Assembly: GCA_959347315.1 (NCBI GenBank)
Contig: OY365818.1
Location: 2,496,654-2,560,653 of the forward strand
DNA length: 64,000 nucleotides
Direction: 5' to 3'
Source: Bimastos eiseni
Lineage: Eukaryota > Annelida > Clitellata > Crassiclitellata > Lumbricidae
Shown one piece after another: positions 23,201 to 39,215 of this stretch (positions are counted from its first letter, which is position 1; the number at the start of each line of letters is the position of its first letter). The position numbers and the translations under genes are program-made. The notes beneath the pieces are model-generated. The model was given only the letters and a program-made list of their open reading frames with translations, was not told the DNA's origin and did no database searches.

Positions 23201-25046
23201 TTTGCATGTTTTGCTTTCATAATACTTTCCGTTGTCTTTCGTTTGTGGATATATTCGTTAATTATCAGTGTTTATTTACTAACTGTCTGTTACGTCATGG
23301 TTAACATGCTGGACTGTTGATCAAGAAGTTGTGGGATTCAATAACCACAGAACAGAATTTTATTTTGAGAAGACCACCACTCCACATCTGGCAGAGCTGA
23401 GGAACCAAGTTCAATACCCGTATTCCCTTAAGGTTGACTAGTTTTTCTCTTGCTATGCGGTGGTTATATTAGATGTGTAGCCAACGGGCGCCTTTCATGG
23501 CTGCTGACAGTTAAATTTTACTGCCATGATAACTTGTCATCATTCATTCACACTATGCTTGTAATCATACTGCAGTTTGTCAGTTTGAAATTAAGCGAAA
23601 TTTATTATTATTTTTATTATTGTTATTATTTTGGATGCTGCAGCTGCCCAGTGATGCTGGTCGCGGGTGAAGACTCGCCGCATCTCGACGACACGGTGGA
23701 GATGAATGGCAGACTCGATCCCACCAACTCTAACTGGGTCAAGGTCAGTTCTTCATCTGTCTAACTGGGTCAAGGTCATTTCCTAGTATCTTTCTGACTG
23801 GTTGTTCGTCTTCTCAAATGTTAGTGATTGCTGATACATGATGTCACTGCAGTGCGTTTGCTAAGGGTTCAATCAAGTACATACTTTAACTACTCGTAAT
23901 GGTCTTTCTGCATTCTAGATGTTTATGCAGCAACACAGATGCATCATCATTAATTCAACAGTTTTCTGTTAATACCAAACGTATAAAACAATGCAGTAAA
24001 ATATTATTATTCAGGTTTCAATTGTCAAATTTTGAACTGGGGGTTGAAAATTTTTCACATGTCGAGATGTCCTGAATTTGTATGAACCTGAAACCGGTAT
24101 ATGGGCTAAATTGTAGAGGGTTGCTCTGGGTGTGTGTGCCACTGAAAGCTGATATGGGGTTTGCTTGACCCTGACCCCAAGGTAATTTCTCAGAGTTAAC
24201 TGGCAGGGTTGAATAACAAACTGGGGAGGGGTTGAACTCTTCCAGTCCCCCACCTGATAATTCAATCACTTAGTATTGCCAATGAAGATCCTATGTTCTT
24301 TCCGGTTATAGCTTGTAAGTATAATGCAAGAATTTATGTGTGCAAAATGGAGTGTATCGTTTACTGATGGTAGCGTGTGAAACTTGTCTTACAGTTCGGC
24401 TGTGGTGGAATGGTCTTGGAGGAGACTCCGGGGAGCATGAGCGAAGCATTCCGTCTCTTCGTACAAGGAATGGGATATGGTAAGTGGAGTCAATACGGCA
24501 GTTACTGTAGTTGCCGCTCTTTGTGAAACGCTTTGCTGTATATCGCTCACGTGGAGTGACCTGTTGCCTTGTGGGAAATTTTTTTTATTTATTGGCTTCT
24601 AAGGTGTCTGTAAGAGGTGGTGTAGCAGATATGTTCTGTGCCTTGTAGCCAGAGGTTCGAATCGACCTCGAGCCTCTGGACAAGTTGCTCACCCATGATT
24701 GTGTTTGAGGAAGCCTTGGGAAAGTAACGGGGAACTGCCTCGCTCTTCTCTTTTGTGATTGGCACAAGGACCAAAGAACCCTCAATCAGGCTGAGAACTC
24801 CTATCATAAGTTCTTTGTTTCAAATTGACTAAATCCATACTAAGGCATAACTTTCTTTTATGTAATGTAATGTAATTGAACACTTGTATATAGTTACATG
24901 TGTAACTGTTCAGTAACATTACATCATAATTTATTGAATGCTGTTACTGTTTACCAGTGCCGTTCCTGAGGGGCGGCGTCGACATCAACCCGGCCCATCT
25001 CCCGCCCCGGGCCTCGGCCACGAGCGCAACCCACGAAGTCTGCTAG
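17221..25046 (+). CDS. NDRG: NDRG family protein (N-myc downstream regulated), complete, 11 coding exons
   Basis: Coding exons: 17221-17292, 18001-18221, 19365-19427, 20214-20274, 21450-21536, 21921-21998, 22436-22536, 23015-23080, 23644-23743, 24395-24479 and 24958-25046. All have GT-AG borders with matching phases, giving 340 aa. NDRG proteins have an alpha/beta-hydrolase fold but no known enzyme activity; they act in the cytoplasm in trafficking, stress response and differentiation. Seen here: ILTYHDIGL at residues 47-55, NALGQHEGAAALP, YPTMDQLA, then GFGVGAGA at 125-132. The elbow Ser of active hydrolases is Gly129, as in the family. Further on are WYLKSNMMTGGV, CPVMLVAGEDSP, CGG and FRLFVQGMGY. 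The protein ends HEVC, like vertebrate MEVSC, but lacks the long phospho-tail and is shorter than the 370-394 aa of human members. The start is the first ATG after the TGTGCAG acceptor and lies in frame with exon 2. A further upstream coding exon is not excluded. Confidence 0.93.
17390..17950. repeat. Degenerate minisatellites in NDRG intron 1
   Basis: 17390-17720 carries about five loose copies of an ACAAGACC-TTACCTTGTGAACTGCC unit, 60-80 bp apart. 17897-17945 has four copies of the 12-mer TTAATGTTGAAC. Confidence 0.7.
18370..18610. repeat. Minisatellite, unit like GGTAATTTACAGCTGTGGCA
   Basis: Around eight diverged copies of a unit of about 20-30 bp in NDRG intron 2. Confidence 0.8.
18845..19120. 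repeat. Minisatellite, unit like GGGGAGGTGTATCTT
   Basis: About 16 G-rich copies of 15-20 bp in NDRG intron 2. Long frames on both strands here are repeat artefacts. Confidence 0.88.
19600..19745 (+). mobile_element. Possible tRNA-derived SINE with (AAT)n tail
   Basis: AGGGTTCGAACCTTC near 19650 fits box B. A (AATAAT)n tail at 19708-19735 follows. Box A is not clear. Confidence 0.4.
19800..20010. repeat. AT-rich (ATA/TGA)n low-complexity DNA
   Basis: Imperfect ATAATGATAATG-type repeats in NDRG intron 3. Minus-strand frames rich in I/Y/L are artefacts. Confidence 0.75.
20470..20670 (+). repeat. Tandem pair of GCCAGTCCC monomers
   Basis: Copies at about 20476-20552 and 20584-20662, 113 bp apart, both with CAGTGCCAGTCCC, an AGGAGG block and TGATCTC. 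In NDRG intron 4. Confidence 0.8.
21205..21430 (+). mobile_element. SINE fragment with (TTGTA)n-rich tail
   Basis: Shares GTAGGGACGTTGAGCAGGTC, CTTCACTCAC and GTTCACTTTTGAA with the SINE at 14480. A tail of TTGTATTGTATTCTA repeats runs to just before NDRG exon 5. Confidence 0.55.
21610..21915. repeat. Minisatellite of about 45-50 bp in NDRG intron 5
   Basis: Six or so copies built on CCATGGTAACCGTTGTCAAG, GCTGC and ATGATGGTGT. The array ends at the polypyrimidine tract of NDRG exon 6. Confidence 0.8.
22150..22340 (+). mobile_element. LINE C-terminal fragment in NDRG intron 6
   Basis: The plus-strand frame contains SLEHRAFAVVGPSAWNDLPP then SLRTKL. RAFAVxGPxxWNxLPxSLR is the LINE C-terminal signature described at 12925. 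Only about 45 codons remain. Confidence 0.75.
22640..22895. repeat. Minisatellite, unit like ACCAATAATGACCAGAA
   Basis: About 14 loose copies of ATAATGACC/TTTAATGACC units in NDRG intron 7. Confidence 0.8.
24590..24815 (+). mobile_element. tRNA-derived SINE in NDRG intron 10
   Basis: AGAGGTTCGAATCGACCTCG at 24651-24670 contains a good box B. An unrelated body follows (GTTGCTCACCCATGA, GGGAACTGCCTCG), so it is not the family of 14480. Confidence 0.45.
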
Positions 25047-26640
25047 AGTGCTCATGTCAACGCTTCACAAACTGTTCACTTCCAGTAGTCTAACTAGAAA
25101 CTGTGATGATAATTTCAAATGCTAACCAGCTATCCGATCATCTTGCGATGGAAATTTCACTTGCAATGAAAATTTCATCTTGCAATGAAAATTTCATCTT
25201 GCAATGGAAATTTCTGGAAAACTCTAAACTGTCTGATGTGAACTTTGACTCTTGTTGCCATATATTTGTCTTTTGCTTCCTATGTCACGAGTGCGTGAAA
25301 GTTTCAGGCAAGGAACTTGAATCGAGGGTGTCCAACGCGATTGCTGAAAACATTATTGTAGTTGTGTGATGTTCCTAGATTGCTTACAATTGCAAGTGAA
25401 ACATTGATTAGGTTACACCTCTGATCTGGTTGTACTGGTGGAAGAGGTGTATATGTATCTGTAAATACAAGTTTGATTTATACCACAGACTAGGACATTT
25501 GTGTAACAGTGGTTAAAAATTGTAGCTACTTTTTCTGAAGATGCTGTTTAAAGTTGCTGTAAAGCTTCAATACTGTACAATATTCTCGTAATTATCGAAA
25601 ACAAATTTCTTGACCAGACGTTAAATACTATTGTCGAATTCTGAATGATAAGGCATTGTGTTGAATGCTGACATTGTTGATTGTATTGTGGTTAAAGAAA
25701 ATGCTGGTTTTGTAAAATATTATCCTGTATTTGTAACTTTGTATGGAATGGTGATCACGTTTGTTGTACCCAATTCTTTGTATCTATTTTTCTTAAAAGT
25801 GTGGCTACGTGTATATAGATACTTGGTTTTCCCTCAAATGTCTCAGCAACGATTCTTGTATATGCAGGGCGTCTACACCATAGGAACCCTGGAGCAAATG
25901 CTCCATCCAAAACGTAAGGGTGAAAATCTCATTGCAAAATTAGAGGAAGTTAATTTTTTATAATTATTATAATTTGCAGTTGAGCCATTCTGTTCTGAGT
26001 CAATGTGTGCGCCCTTAACTTGGTTCATTAGTCACTCTGTTGTCAGTCAAAATTTGGGGAGGGAAAGTTGCTCCAATGACATCGAACCTCAGTGTGTACG
26101 TTCATAAATCTGATAATACTTTGAAAGGTTGTGCGATCATTGACCATACCTTTCCAAGGGTTGCAGGACAAATGTCTGGAAGCTGCCTTGCAGCGCTGTG
26201 ACCAGGGTTTCAGGTCTGCCCGATGGCTAGCCAAGCAGCAAAGTAATGTAAACTGATTCAATGTTGCCACACTAGAAAGTCGATGCCAAATCTCTATGAT
26301 AAACAAGCCCACATGATTTATTATTGCAACAGCAGTTTGTCATTTGAAAAACTTGATATATACATATTAATTCCAGTGTTCAGGTAGCTGTATTCAAACC
26401 ATCGTTTATGATTTGAGAGCTCCTACCAGTACGCCACCAAACTGACTTGTATGATGGATAAGCACATCTCAGTGAAACAATTTCACCCAGATAATAAAAA
26501 GTCTACGTTGCATCCTTAATATTTCTTCACCATACTTCCACCCATACCACCCCAGCTACAGTATAGTCCTACCTTGCAATAAAAACTTGCTTCCACGTGA
26601 ACAATTGAACTCTTCAAAACCAATAGAGAAATAAACAAAG
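25047..26640 (+). other. NDRG 3' UTR region and flank
   Basis: AT-rich sequence after the NDRG stop. AATAAA hexamers lie at 26493-26498 and 26579-26584. 25140-25210 has three copies of CTTGCAATGRAAATTTC. No coding frame with homology. Confidence 0.45.
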
Positions 26641-28980
26641 TCTAGGCTCACCAGAGTCACCACCTACCATATAATCCCAGCTTATTTAAAATTTAACCAC
26701 ATTAACTCTTTACAACTACTGGTTTAAATTTCTACAAGATCCCAAAGTCTTGGCTCACCACCACCCATACAATATAATCCCAAGTTTATATAAAATTTAA
26801 CCGTATTGACTCTTACAACAACCAGTTTAAATTTCTACACGATCAGTGTGGCCTCGCAACATCTTGCAACAGCATTCTTTTAACTCTTCTCAACAAACAA
26901 GCGTATTATTTTAATTTGCTTCAAACAGTCAAGACCATGTTGAATTAAACCAGAACCACCGTAATTAAAAATTACCAGTAATTCATGGAAGCAGTTGGAA
27001 TCGTTAAAAATGTCTCAATGTAATAATACTAGCGGTTAAGTTTTAGGCGTTTCACAAAATGTCTTAATTTATGAGCATCAAAGGAAGAGAGAGCATCAAC
27101 CGTAGACAGATCTCGTAGATAGGAAGTCTTATGTATTTCATTGAATTTCAGAGTGCAAAAAATTCGAACTGCATAAATTAGCGGACTGACAACACAAAAC
27201 AAAAGAACAACAGAGTCAGCACAAAAGAAGAAACGACAGCAGCGTAAACCCATCTTGCAGCAGTTGCGGCTCTACAGAGGGAGGTGGAGGGGAACGGGGA
27301 CCAGCACCCTACCAACTGAGTTTGTGGCCCCAAATTTTGGTTCATCCCCCTCCCCGCCCCGTTGGAAATAAAAAGTCCAGATCTACCACTGCTTGCAATC
27401 AACCATAAATCTGTGTAATATAGCGCCATGTCATAACAATCGATCAATAGCGGCTCAGTGGGAACGTCCTTTTCGAGGTTTATGACAGCAGTGCTTTTTT
27501 CTAGCAGAATGCGCCGAAATGGCGTTCTGTAACCTTTTTTCTAATACTTAAAAAAATAGCAATTGTGCAGAACTCTGGAATTTGATTAAAAAAAAGCCGT
27601 ACAATTTCAATTTTCGCATTCTAAAATTCACAAGTGTATAAATTATGTCCTATAAAATTTATTTTATTTGCAAGTTTTATAGTTTTTATAGTGAGCGTTT
27701 CGGCACATTTTTTGCAAAAGAAAAAGCACTGATTGACAGTAACCTTGACCCAACCCGGTAACTGCTCATACAAAGACGAATACTTTCCACGCAGAAGGCA
27801 TATGTTCAAAAATCAAGTCACTTCATCTGATATAAAAAAATGTGCGAAGCGATCGCGTGCGCCATAATCCTGTCTTGCAACATCGCATCCGACACGATTG
27901 TAATTTATAATTTATTATAATTTCGCAACATCGGACTGTGACATACGCGACTGTGCAACACAACCACATCGTACCCACGTGACATGATCACGTGTAGCAA
28001 AATTAGCATATCGCTTAGAAAAATATAACGTCTCATCAAGTTAAATCACATCGACCACAACATACGATAACGAGGACAAATCACATTCGACGTAAGACGA
28101 CGATGAAGCAATAACAAACTGTCGACAAAGATCGTTTCCTAACAAAATACTTAAATTTACACCAAATCGTACAATCTTTTCAGGCTAACTTGGAAGTTCT
28201 TAAGGTAACTTGAAGTATTTTTCAACCTAACTTGAAGTTTACATAATTACTTGCCAGTTATAGCTATTTAAAACTAGTTTCTGCAAAGATTTTCTGTTAT
28301 TTAGTAAAGACAATTACTCTGCAATATTGTTCAGTTTTATATATATTAAGATTTTGAGTCCATATAGATATTAATAATATATATTTAGCATAAAAATTCA
28401 TATATATAATTATTTAGTATAAATTCATGAGTTAATGTATATCGATTTCACGAATGAGTTTGCATTTGGCTACTGAGGCACACCTGGAAGCAGGTTAGCA
28501 ATCTCAACATTTCCAAGTCAAGCCTTCAGAAACTAAGAAAACCCTCCATAGTATAAGAGAAGCTTCCAGAATCTAAGACAACGCTCCTGAAACTAAATGC
28601 AGGCATTCCGGACAGATATTCCAGACGTCTATTCCAGCTGCCAATTTGATTAGCGTAAATCACGCAGCTACCATACGACCGCAAAGCATGCAAAATGACA
28701 ACGATCTGACGAACTCTCTGCAGGTCCAACTTACATCGACGACTGCCACGTTCGATAGAAAATATATAACCGCGTTCTGAAACAGCCAGTCTATATCTAC
28801 GACACTCTAACAACCACATACGATGCTCTCTACCCTTAAATGGCATTTCTCCAAGAAACATAAATAACTTTCTTAAAAATCAAACAGACATGGACTAGAG
28901 GCAGACAAGAGGGGAGAGCAGATACTGCTGTAAAGACGACTGCTGCATGGGACCCATGTCCTTTTCTGGCGACCCGACCC
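26640..28980. other. AT-rich intergenic and RAB2A 3' region
   Basis: 26640-26840 has two copies of a block with CACCAC-TATAATCCCA and TAAAATTTAACC, about 115 bp apart. 27200-27400 is a GC-richer unassigned patch. The remainder is AT-rich. The 3' UTR of RAB2A should begin at 28980 and run leftwards; no clear nearby poly(A) signal was seen. Confidence 0.4.
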
Positions 28981-33671
<4,691 letters not shown>

Positions 33672-33714
33672 TATTTACTAATCTTTATCTCAAAGGTGGA
33701 ATATTTTATAAGTA

Positions 33715-33745
33715 AACGTCAATGGCGGAAATACGTCATCCACGC
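33715..33745 (-). promoter_or_regulatory. Candidate RAB2A promoter elements
   Basis: CAATGGCGGAAA at 33719-33730 resembles a YY1 site, and TGACGTA on the minus strand (33731-33737) resembles a CRE. Both lie 50-65 bp upstream of the RAB2A start codon. Inferred from motif and position only. Confidence 0.35.
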
Positions 33746-33749
33746 TCTG

Positions 33750-34740
33750 GGTCCCAGGACCTAAAATACAGAGGACTGGAAACTCCCTACCTAATTTCGC
33801 GTGACTTATTCTTGGACGATAATCTGGCATTTATTAAAATTTGGGGCGCTGTGGTTTATAGACGAATGGCATCATCAGCGATGAGAATGAGCAGAAATTT
33901 TGATCCACAAATGGATTAGGAAGCGGTTGGTATCGACGACTGCCCTTAGTCGGCCAACTTCGATCCGCTCTTATTCCGACTTCATGACTCTTAACATCTC
34001 GGGACCAGCGCCTACACTCGATGGCACTTTCGACCTCTTTGGGTCTGGTGCCAACACCATCTTTCGGGTTGCGTTCGACCCACTCCAGATGATGTTTCTC
34101 CTGGAGTGACATGAGCCGTGCATGACTGCAATTTTCATCTAAATGCTCGCTCACCTGCCCCAATTTTGTCGACACGTCCCAGAGTTGTATGGTCTCGAGA
34201 CAGCGCCTTGAAGTTTCAAGTCTTGCATACAACACTGTCACGTCCCCCCAACGCAGGATCAAATCGTAAGCATCAGATTTCTTAAGTGCTTCTCTGCGGA
34301 TAGCCGCGCATGCAGGGCATCAACTTGTTAACGAGCGTTGTCTCGTGTCAAAAGAGTCATCCAATGAATGTCCTAGTCAGAGACCAGAAAGTGGGACAGA
34401 TGCAGCTTTACAGAAGCGCTTAAGAAAAGCAAGGTCTACACATGTTCTATTTTTATTATGCCGCATTGTTGGAGAAACGATCCATTCATACAACACCCGC
34501 TTAATTAGACTATAATTGAACTGCAAGAGTAATTAACGGATTAACAAGTTACATCGATCAAGTGACATCCTTAATGTTATTGAATTCATTAAATCAATAC
34601 ATTAATTAAATCGATAAAATCATTATTAATTATCGGGCGTGCAAACCATTAATTAATAAAGTCACCAATTGTTGTCACAAAATTCAACAGCGAGCGGCTA
34701 AATACTGTTAATTAATTAATTAATTAATTAATTAATTAGA
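33750..34740. other. Spacer between RAB2A and PDE9A
   Basis: Holds a minus-strand open frame (33834-34262) without an ATG start or recognised homology. A minus-strand AATAAA lies at 34452-34457, about 300 bp past the PDE9A stop and a plausible poly(A) signal. A (TTAA)n run lies at 34709-34738. Confidence 0.5.
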
Positions 34741-34750
34741 GCGATTAGTG

Positions 34751-36803
34751 TTAACGACTTCGCATGACGTTGATCATGATGTTGCTGGGTGTGGCGCTCA
34801 GCCGGTTGATTTCGATCTCCTTTCGCTGTTTCTCTACGACGAGAGAGTGTTCCATCTGTACCCAGTAGTCGAGGGATTTCTTGACGGGGGTGACGAGGTC
34901 CGGTATGACGACCGGAAACAGCTCCCCGAGGCTCTGGTAGAGCGGCAGGAGGACGAACTTGATGAAGCCGACCTGAGAGGACGGTTTGTTGATCTTCTCC
35001 AGGTCCATAAAGGGCGTCATGGCGATTCCGTTCTCCCTCTCCGACCGGAACTGGTTGGAGAACTCCTTGAAGAGCGCGTCCAGCCAAGGCATGGCCACGT
35101 CCATTGGCCTCGCCTCGTTCGAGATGTCGCTGACCTAGACAGATAGATCGATAGACAGACATACAGACAGATATTTATAAAAAAACACTAACAATAACGC
35201 AGAAATGCTTACGTGAGTGATAGCGAATAATTAATAGTAGCTAGAATTAATATTTCAGAGTGCAAAAATATAAAAAGTATTAACTATTCTTGTACAAGTA
35301 AATGGGGATATATTGGGAGTCGTCTTTCGGTGGTAGAACATAGTTGTGAGCTCTAGGTGTTAATTGGTGAATGCAGAGGGGGTACGTATAGTGGAGGTAG
35401 GAGTTGGCGAAGAACATGCTTTGGGCTGTGTAATAGGAACAAAATGCCTGAGTTTGACATCTTCGCTGCGTTTGGGAAGGATTGTTCTAAGTAAACGCGT
35501 TGGCCTCTGTAGGCGTTTGGCTCTACTTAGGAGTTTTTCCAGGCGCTCTTTATCACAGGCTAGGGTTAAACCCCATCAGAATGGAAGGTATATAACAATT
35601 ATGACAAACCTTGACGATGATCGACAGCAGAACGTCCTTGTGCTCCTTCTCGTTGACGTCGAAGACGGGAATGATGGCTCTGAACGTCTTGTGGAGTTCG
35701 TTGTGTCGGGCCATGTCCGTCGCCAGGATGCAGCGGATTACTCCCTCGCGGAGCCGCTTGAACTGCTCCACGGACAGGTTCCGAAGGATGTTGCATTTCG
35801 GGATGCGCAGGATCTCGAAGGCCGTGGCGCAGTGGTGGTTCTCCAGCGGCGAGATGTCGTTGTAGCGGAGGGCAAGCTCAGTGCGGAGGTTGATCTGGTA
35901 GGCGTTGTTATAGCCCGGGTGGTCGATGTCGTGGCAGATGGCGGCGAAGAGCAGCACGAGGAGGTCGAAGTCCTGGAGGTACTGTTGGAGCTCGATGAGC
36001 CAGATCAGCCCGTACGTCATCTGCGTCACCATGAAGCAATGCTTGAAGTTGTGGAACGGGACGTTCTTGTAGCGCCTGTAGATCTCGCAGATCCACTCGT
36101 TGAATATGGGCATCTCGAGGTGAAAGGTGGAGTGCAGGCCGAGCTCGGTGAACATGTGTCGGATCAGCAGCATCATCTCGTGGTCCTCCCACTGCCAGTT
36201 GTCGAACGTCGGCCGCTTCAGAAGATCCCGGATCTCCTTAGTCGTCTGGACCTCGCTGTACTGGCGGAACTTCTTGAAGACGTTCTGGCAGCGCTCCTCG
36301 TTGTCCATCTTCGACGGCGGAACCTTCGGAAGACCGTGCGGGCTGATGTAGTCCAGCTCCATGTGTTCCCCGGTCTTCGACAGTCCGAGCCAGCTGAGCC
36401 GCGTCGACTCAGTCAGCTTCGCTATCATGGCGTCCACCTGCTTCCGCATCTCGCTCACCATTTCCGTCTCCTCGGACCCGATGAGCATCCTTTTTTCTAG
36501 GCTCTCCACCTTCCGATCCAGGCGCCCGATGTCGAATCCCAGCGTCTGTGCGACCGTCGTTCCCGTGCAGGGCACGGCCACAACGTCCAGCTTGTAGCGT
36601 GTGTTCGGCGTGTTCTGCTTCAGGTCGGCGCAGATGTTGAGGACCTTACCCTGGGGGCTGTACAGCTTGAGGAGGTCGTTGAAATTCGCCTCTGCGGCTC
36701 CACGGAACACCTCAGTCACATCGTCGACCGTGTCGTCCGCTCGTAGCTCGATCTGTTCCTGGCGACCAGAGACGGAAACATAAATTAGCTTCTTTGTCGC
36801 CAT
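34751..36803 (-). CDS. PDE9A: PDE9A-type cGMP-specific 3',5'-phosphodiesterase, complete, 2 coding exons
   Basis: Exons 36803-35610 and 35134-34751 join AAG|GTTTGT...CTAG|GTC in phase 0, giving 525 aa (human PDE9A2 has 533). It hydrolyses cGMP to GMP with two metal ions. Residues 6-100 match the PDE9 N-terminal region, followed by a helical linker. The catalytic domain runs from about 190 to 500. Visible are HNFKH 251-255, HDIDHPG 291-297 with metal ligands His291 and Asp292, YQINLRTELALRYNDISPLE, and ILATDMARH. In exon 2, Asp401 lies in SDISNEARPM and the purine-binding Gln452 in QVGFIKF. Numbering runs one below human PDE9A2. Phe423 stands where I recall PDE9 Tyr424. The start is the ATG of MATKKLIY, with A at -3; the frame is open a little further upstream but without another ATG. 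Exons are GC-rich against AT-rich flanks. An enzyme of this family usually comes from a many-exon gene, so 398 codons in one exon is odd. Confidence 0.96.
35370..35500. repeat. Dispersed repeat in PDE9A intron, pair of 13940-14090
   Basis: Shares GAGTTGGCGAAGAACATGC and GGGAAGGATTGTTCTAAG with 13960-14080. Confidence 0.55.
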
Positions 36804-36849
36804 TTGGTGGTCGTCTCTCCCTGTTTCGCGGACGACCAACACCTTCTCA

Positions 36850-37900
36850 ATCCCAGATTCAGAGCTATAAACTCAGACTGCTCCGCGTCTGATTCTACAG
36901 TCCGTGTACCGTTCCGCATCAGTGTTTACCCGAAAAAGTCCGCACCCTTCCGCACACCTGAATGCGCTTGTCGAGTGTCGACTGGATGCAATTTTTCTGC
37001 CAAGTGTCTCTTAAGAGTTCCTATCTGGATCATAGATCCGATTTCTCAGCGACCCTATTGCTTCGACATTGACTCCCATGGTTCCGTTGCAATTTTTAGG
37101 ATTTCTTTGTGATTTTCTAGTGGAAAGCTGACTGCCTTTGTTGCTAAAACCCACCTTGGCACATGGCTCACGTAGAACATACGCCTGTTACTGTACTAAG
37201 ACGAGGCCGAAGCTTTGTAATTTTGATTATGCACTAACTATGATCGACTTTGAAATGAACTTTGGGTTTGATGATGTAGAAGCTCTGAAGACGAAAAGTT
37301 TTCGAAGTTGTACATTTCTTCAGAGCTTACGACAAGATGGAGTAGGTTTTGTTTTCATCCTATCAAGGAGAATTGTGCATGCATGACGCTAAATTTGACC
37401 CTGACGTCACAAACATAGACCTATTTCCAATAAATATAAATTATGTGACTCACGAGCAACTTATATAGTGGCAAAATAAAGCAATCATAATCATTAAGAA
37501 TTTGATTTAATTTGATTTAAATGTTTCAATCAAATGTTGGTGCTGATTTCGGGCAGATTCATTCTGGATTTTAGGTGTAGTTCAAGAGGATTAGGCTACT
37601 TTGAGATGCAATTGTGCGTTTATCGACTCTTGCAGGACGTCTATCATAAGCCTAATAATGCGCATTCACGCAACGATAAGACTGAAGACTGGTTTTTGTG
37701 CAGTTGTACATTAGTATATTCAAGCCAACTATTTGCTGTATTCTGAAGTTTTGGTCCGATTTGCTTCGCGGGTCTGAGCAAAGATAAACACAAACACAGT
37801 TGAACATACATACACATAGCTACAACACACGCATAAAAACACATACATTCAAACACACAATAATTAATCTAAATATATTACACACAATGTACACGTTTGT
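36850..37900. other. PDE9A upstream flank, unassigned
   Basis: Should hold the PDE9A promoter. No TATA box or clear upstream exon was found; short frames here lack homology. Confidence 0.4.
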
Positions 37901-38360
37901 GCATCCATTTGTTACAAGACCCTTGCATTGATGCATTAAACTGTCTCTTTTGGTCTGCCCCTCCTACCTTCTGGCTCCCTGCACTAGAGTCTCTGCTATT
38001 CAGCACCGGGTTCACCTTTGTTCCTCTGCCCGCGGAATTCTGGTGGTCCCACGCATGCGTTCTACCACGGCCAAATCCAGGAACCTCGCCTGCGTGAGTT
38101 CCGACAGCTGGAACAGTCTTCCCTTGCTCTTCGGCAGGAACTGCAGCTCTCTCTCTCTCTCCCTCTCCTGCCTTCCGGAGGCGCCTGAAGACTTTCCTGT
38201 TCAGAGCTTAGCAGCTAGTCTGAAAAAGTTAACTATTGACCCGATCCCCCAGTTATGTTTGGACAGCTAAAACACCTGATTTAGCTATGTGTTGAATCGT
38301 GAGCGCCTCTGATTCGATTGGCGCTATATAAGTGCTCCGTTACATTACATTCACACATGC
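37900..38360 (+). mobile_element. CR1/L2-type LINE 3' end with complete terminus
   Basis: Frames show ILVVPRMRSTTAKSRNLACV, SSDSWNSLPLLF and, after a CTCTCT expansion, RRLKTFLF (about 38030-38205). A 3' UTR ends GATTGGCGCTATATAAGTGC near 38335 and then (TTACA)n. VPRxR, WNSLP, LKTFLF and the GCGCTATATAA end together mark a CR1/L2-like LINE. A second copy lies inverted at 41440-41800. Confidence 0.8.
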
Positions 38361-38629
38361 ATACATACACGTGTCCTTGACAAAATCGACAATGCCCTTA
38401 TACCCTCCCTCTGTGAAAATCGGTTTTTTGTGGATTTGCCTAAAAGCGCATTGTGTTTAGGTCAAGGGTCTGAAAAAGCAATCGACACACCATCTTTACT
38501 CTATTGATTGCTGTAGAGACCAAAACGCTCGACTACATCAGAAGCGTATACCCAACAGCGCTTATACCGTGCCTGAGACAATATCCCAGACAATGGGGTG
38601 GACACAAAAGCGTAGGTCCTCGTCTGTAG

Positions 38630-38890
38630 GATTTGGCTTGTGTAGGCCTCGGTCTGTGAGCCTGGGCGGTGTAGGCCATGACGTCGGCATTGATGCTTTC
38701 TCGTGTAGGCCTTTGAGATTTTTGTTTGTGTACACATCGACTCGTGAGCTTCTGAGCGTAGGCCTAGGACCTAGGACTCGAGTTGTAGTCCTCTCGGTGT
38801 AGGCCTAGTACTTAGATCTGCAGGCCCCCTCTGAGTGTGGGCCTAGACATAGATCTGTAGGCCGCTTATGAGTGCAGCCCTAGACCTCGG
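38630..38890. repeat. Minisatellite built on GTGTAGGCCTA
   Basis: About eight loose copies of 30-40 bp carrying TGTAGGCCT with GACCTAG/CTCGG spacers. Confidence 0.7.
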
Positions 38891-38999
38891 TATACGTTGG
38901 TCGTGCTGACCTGCTGAAGTGTATAGATTTTTAGACGACAGTGACGCCTCTTCATACGCCGAGAAAGCGAAAACGGACGCGCTAACGCTTCATTAGCAG

Positions 39000-39215
39000 T
39001 TTCTTATTTGCAATTTTCTATTACAATCTTCAATTGCAATTTACAATTACAATTTACAATAACAATTTATAATTGCAGGTTGCAATCGCAATTTAAATTA
39101 CACGTTGCGGTAACAATTTAAGTTACAAGTTGCAATCACAATTTAGATTACAAGGTGCAATTACAAGTTGCACTTACAATATTTACAATTACAATGTACA
39201 GTTGCGTTGCTCAAA
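39000..39215. repeat. Minisatellite, unit like CAATTTACAATTA
   Basis: About 14 diverged copies of a 12-18 bp unit (TTACAATTTGCAATCAC type). Confidence 0.85.

Noticed and set aside
33834..34262. 142-codon minus-strand frame between RAB2A and PDE9A
   Set aside because: It begins at TTG rather than ATG, and has no recognised motif and no supporting splice sites.
35364..36500. 378-codon open frame on the plus strand
   Set aside because: It lies antisense to the large GC-rich PDE9A exon, where codon bias leaves the reverse strand open. The sense frame has unmistakable phosphodiesterase motifs.
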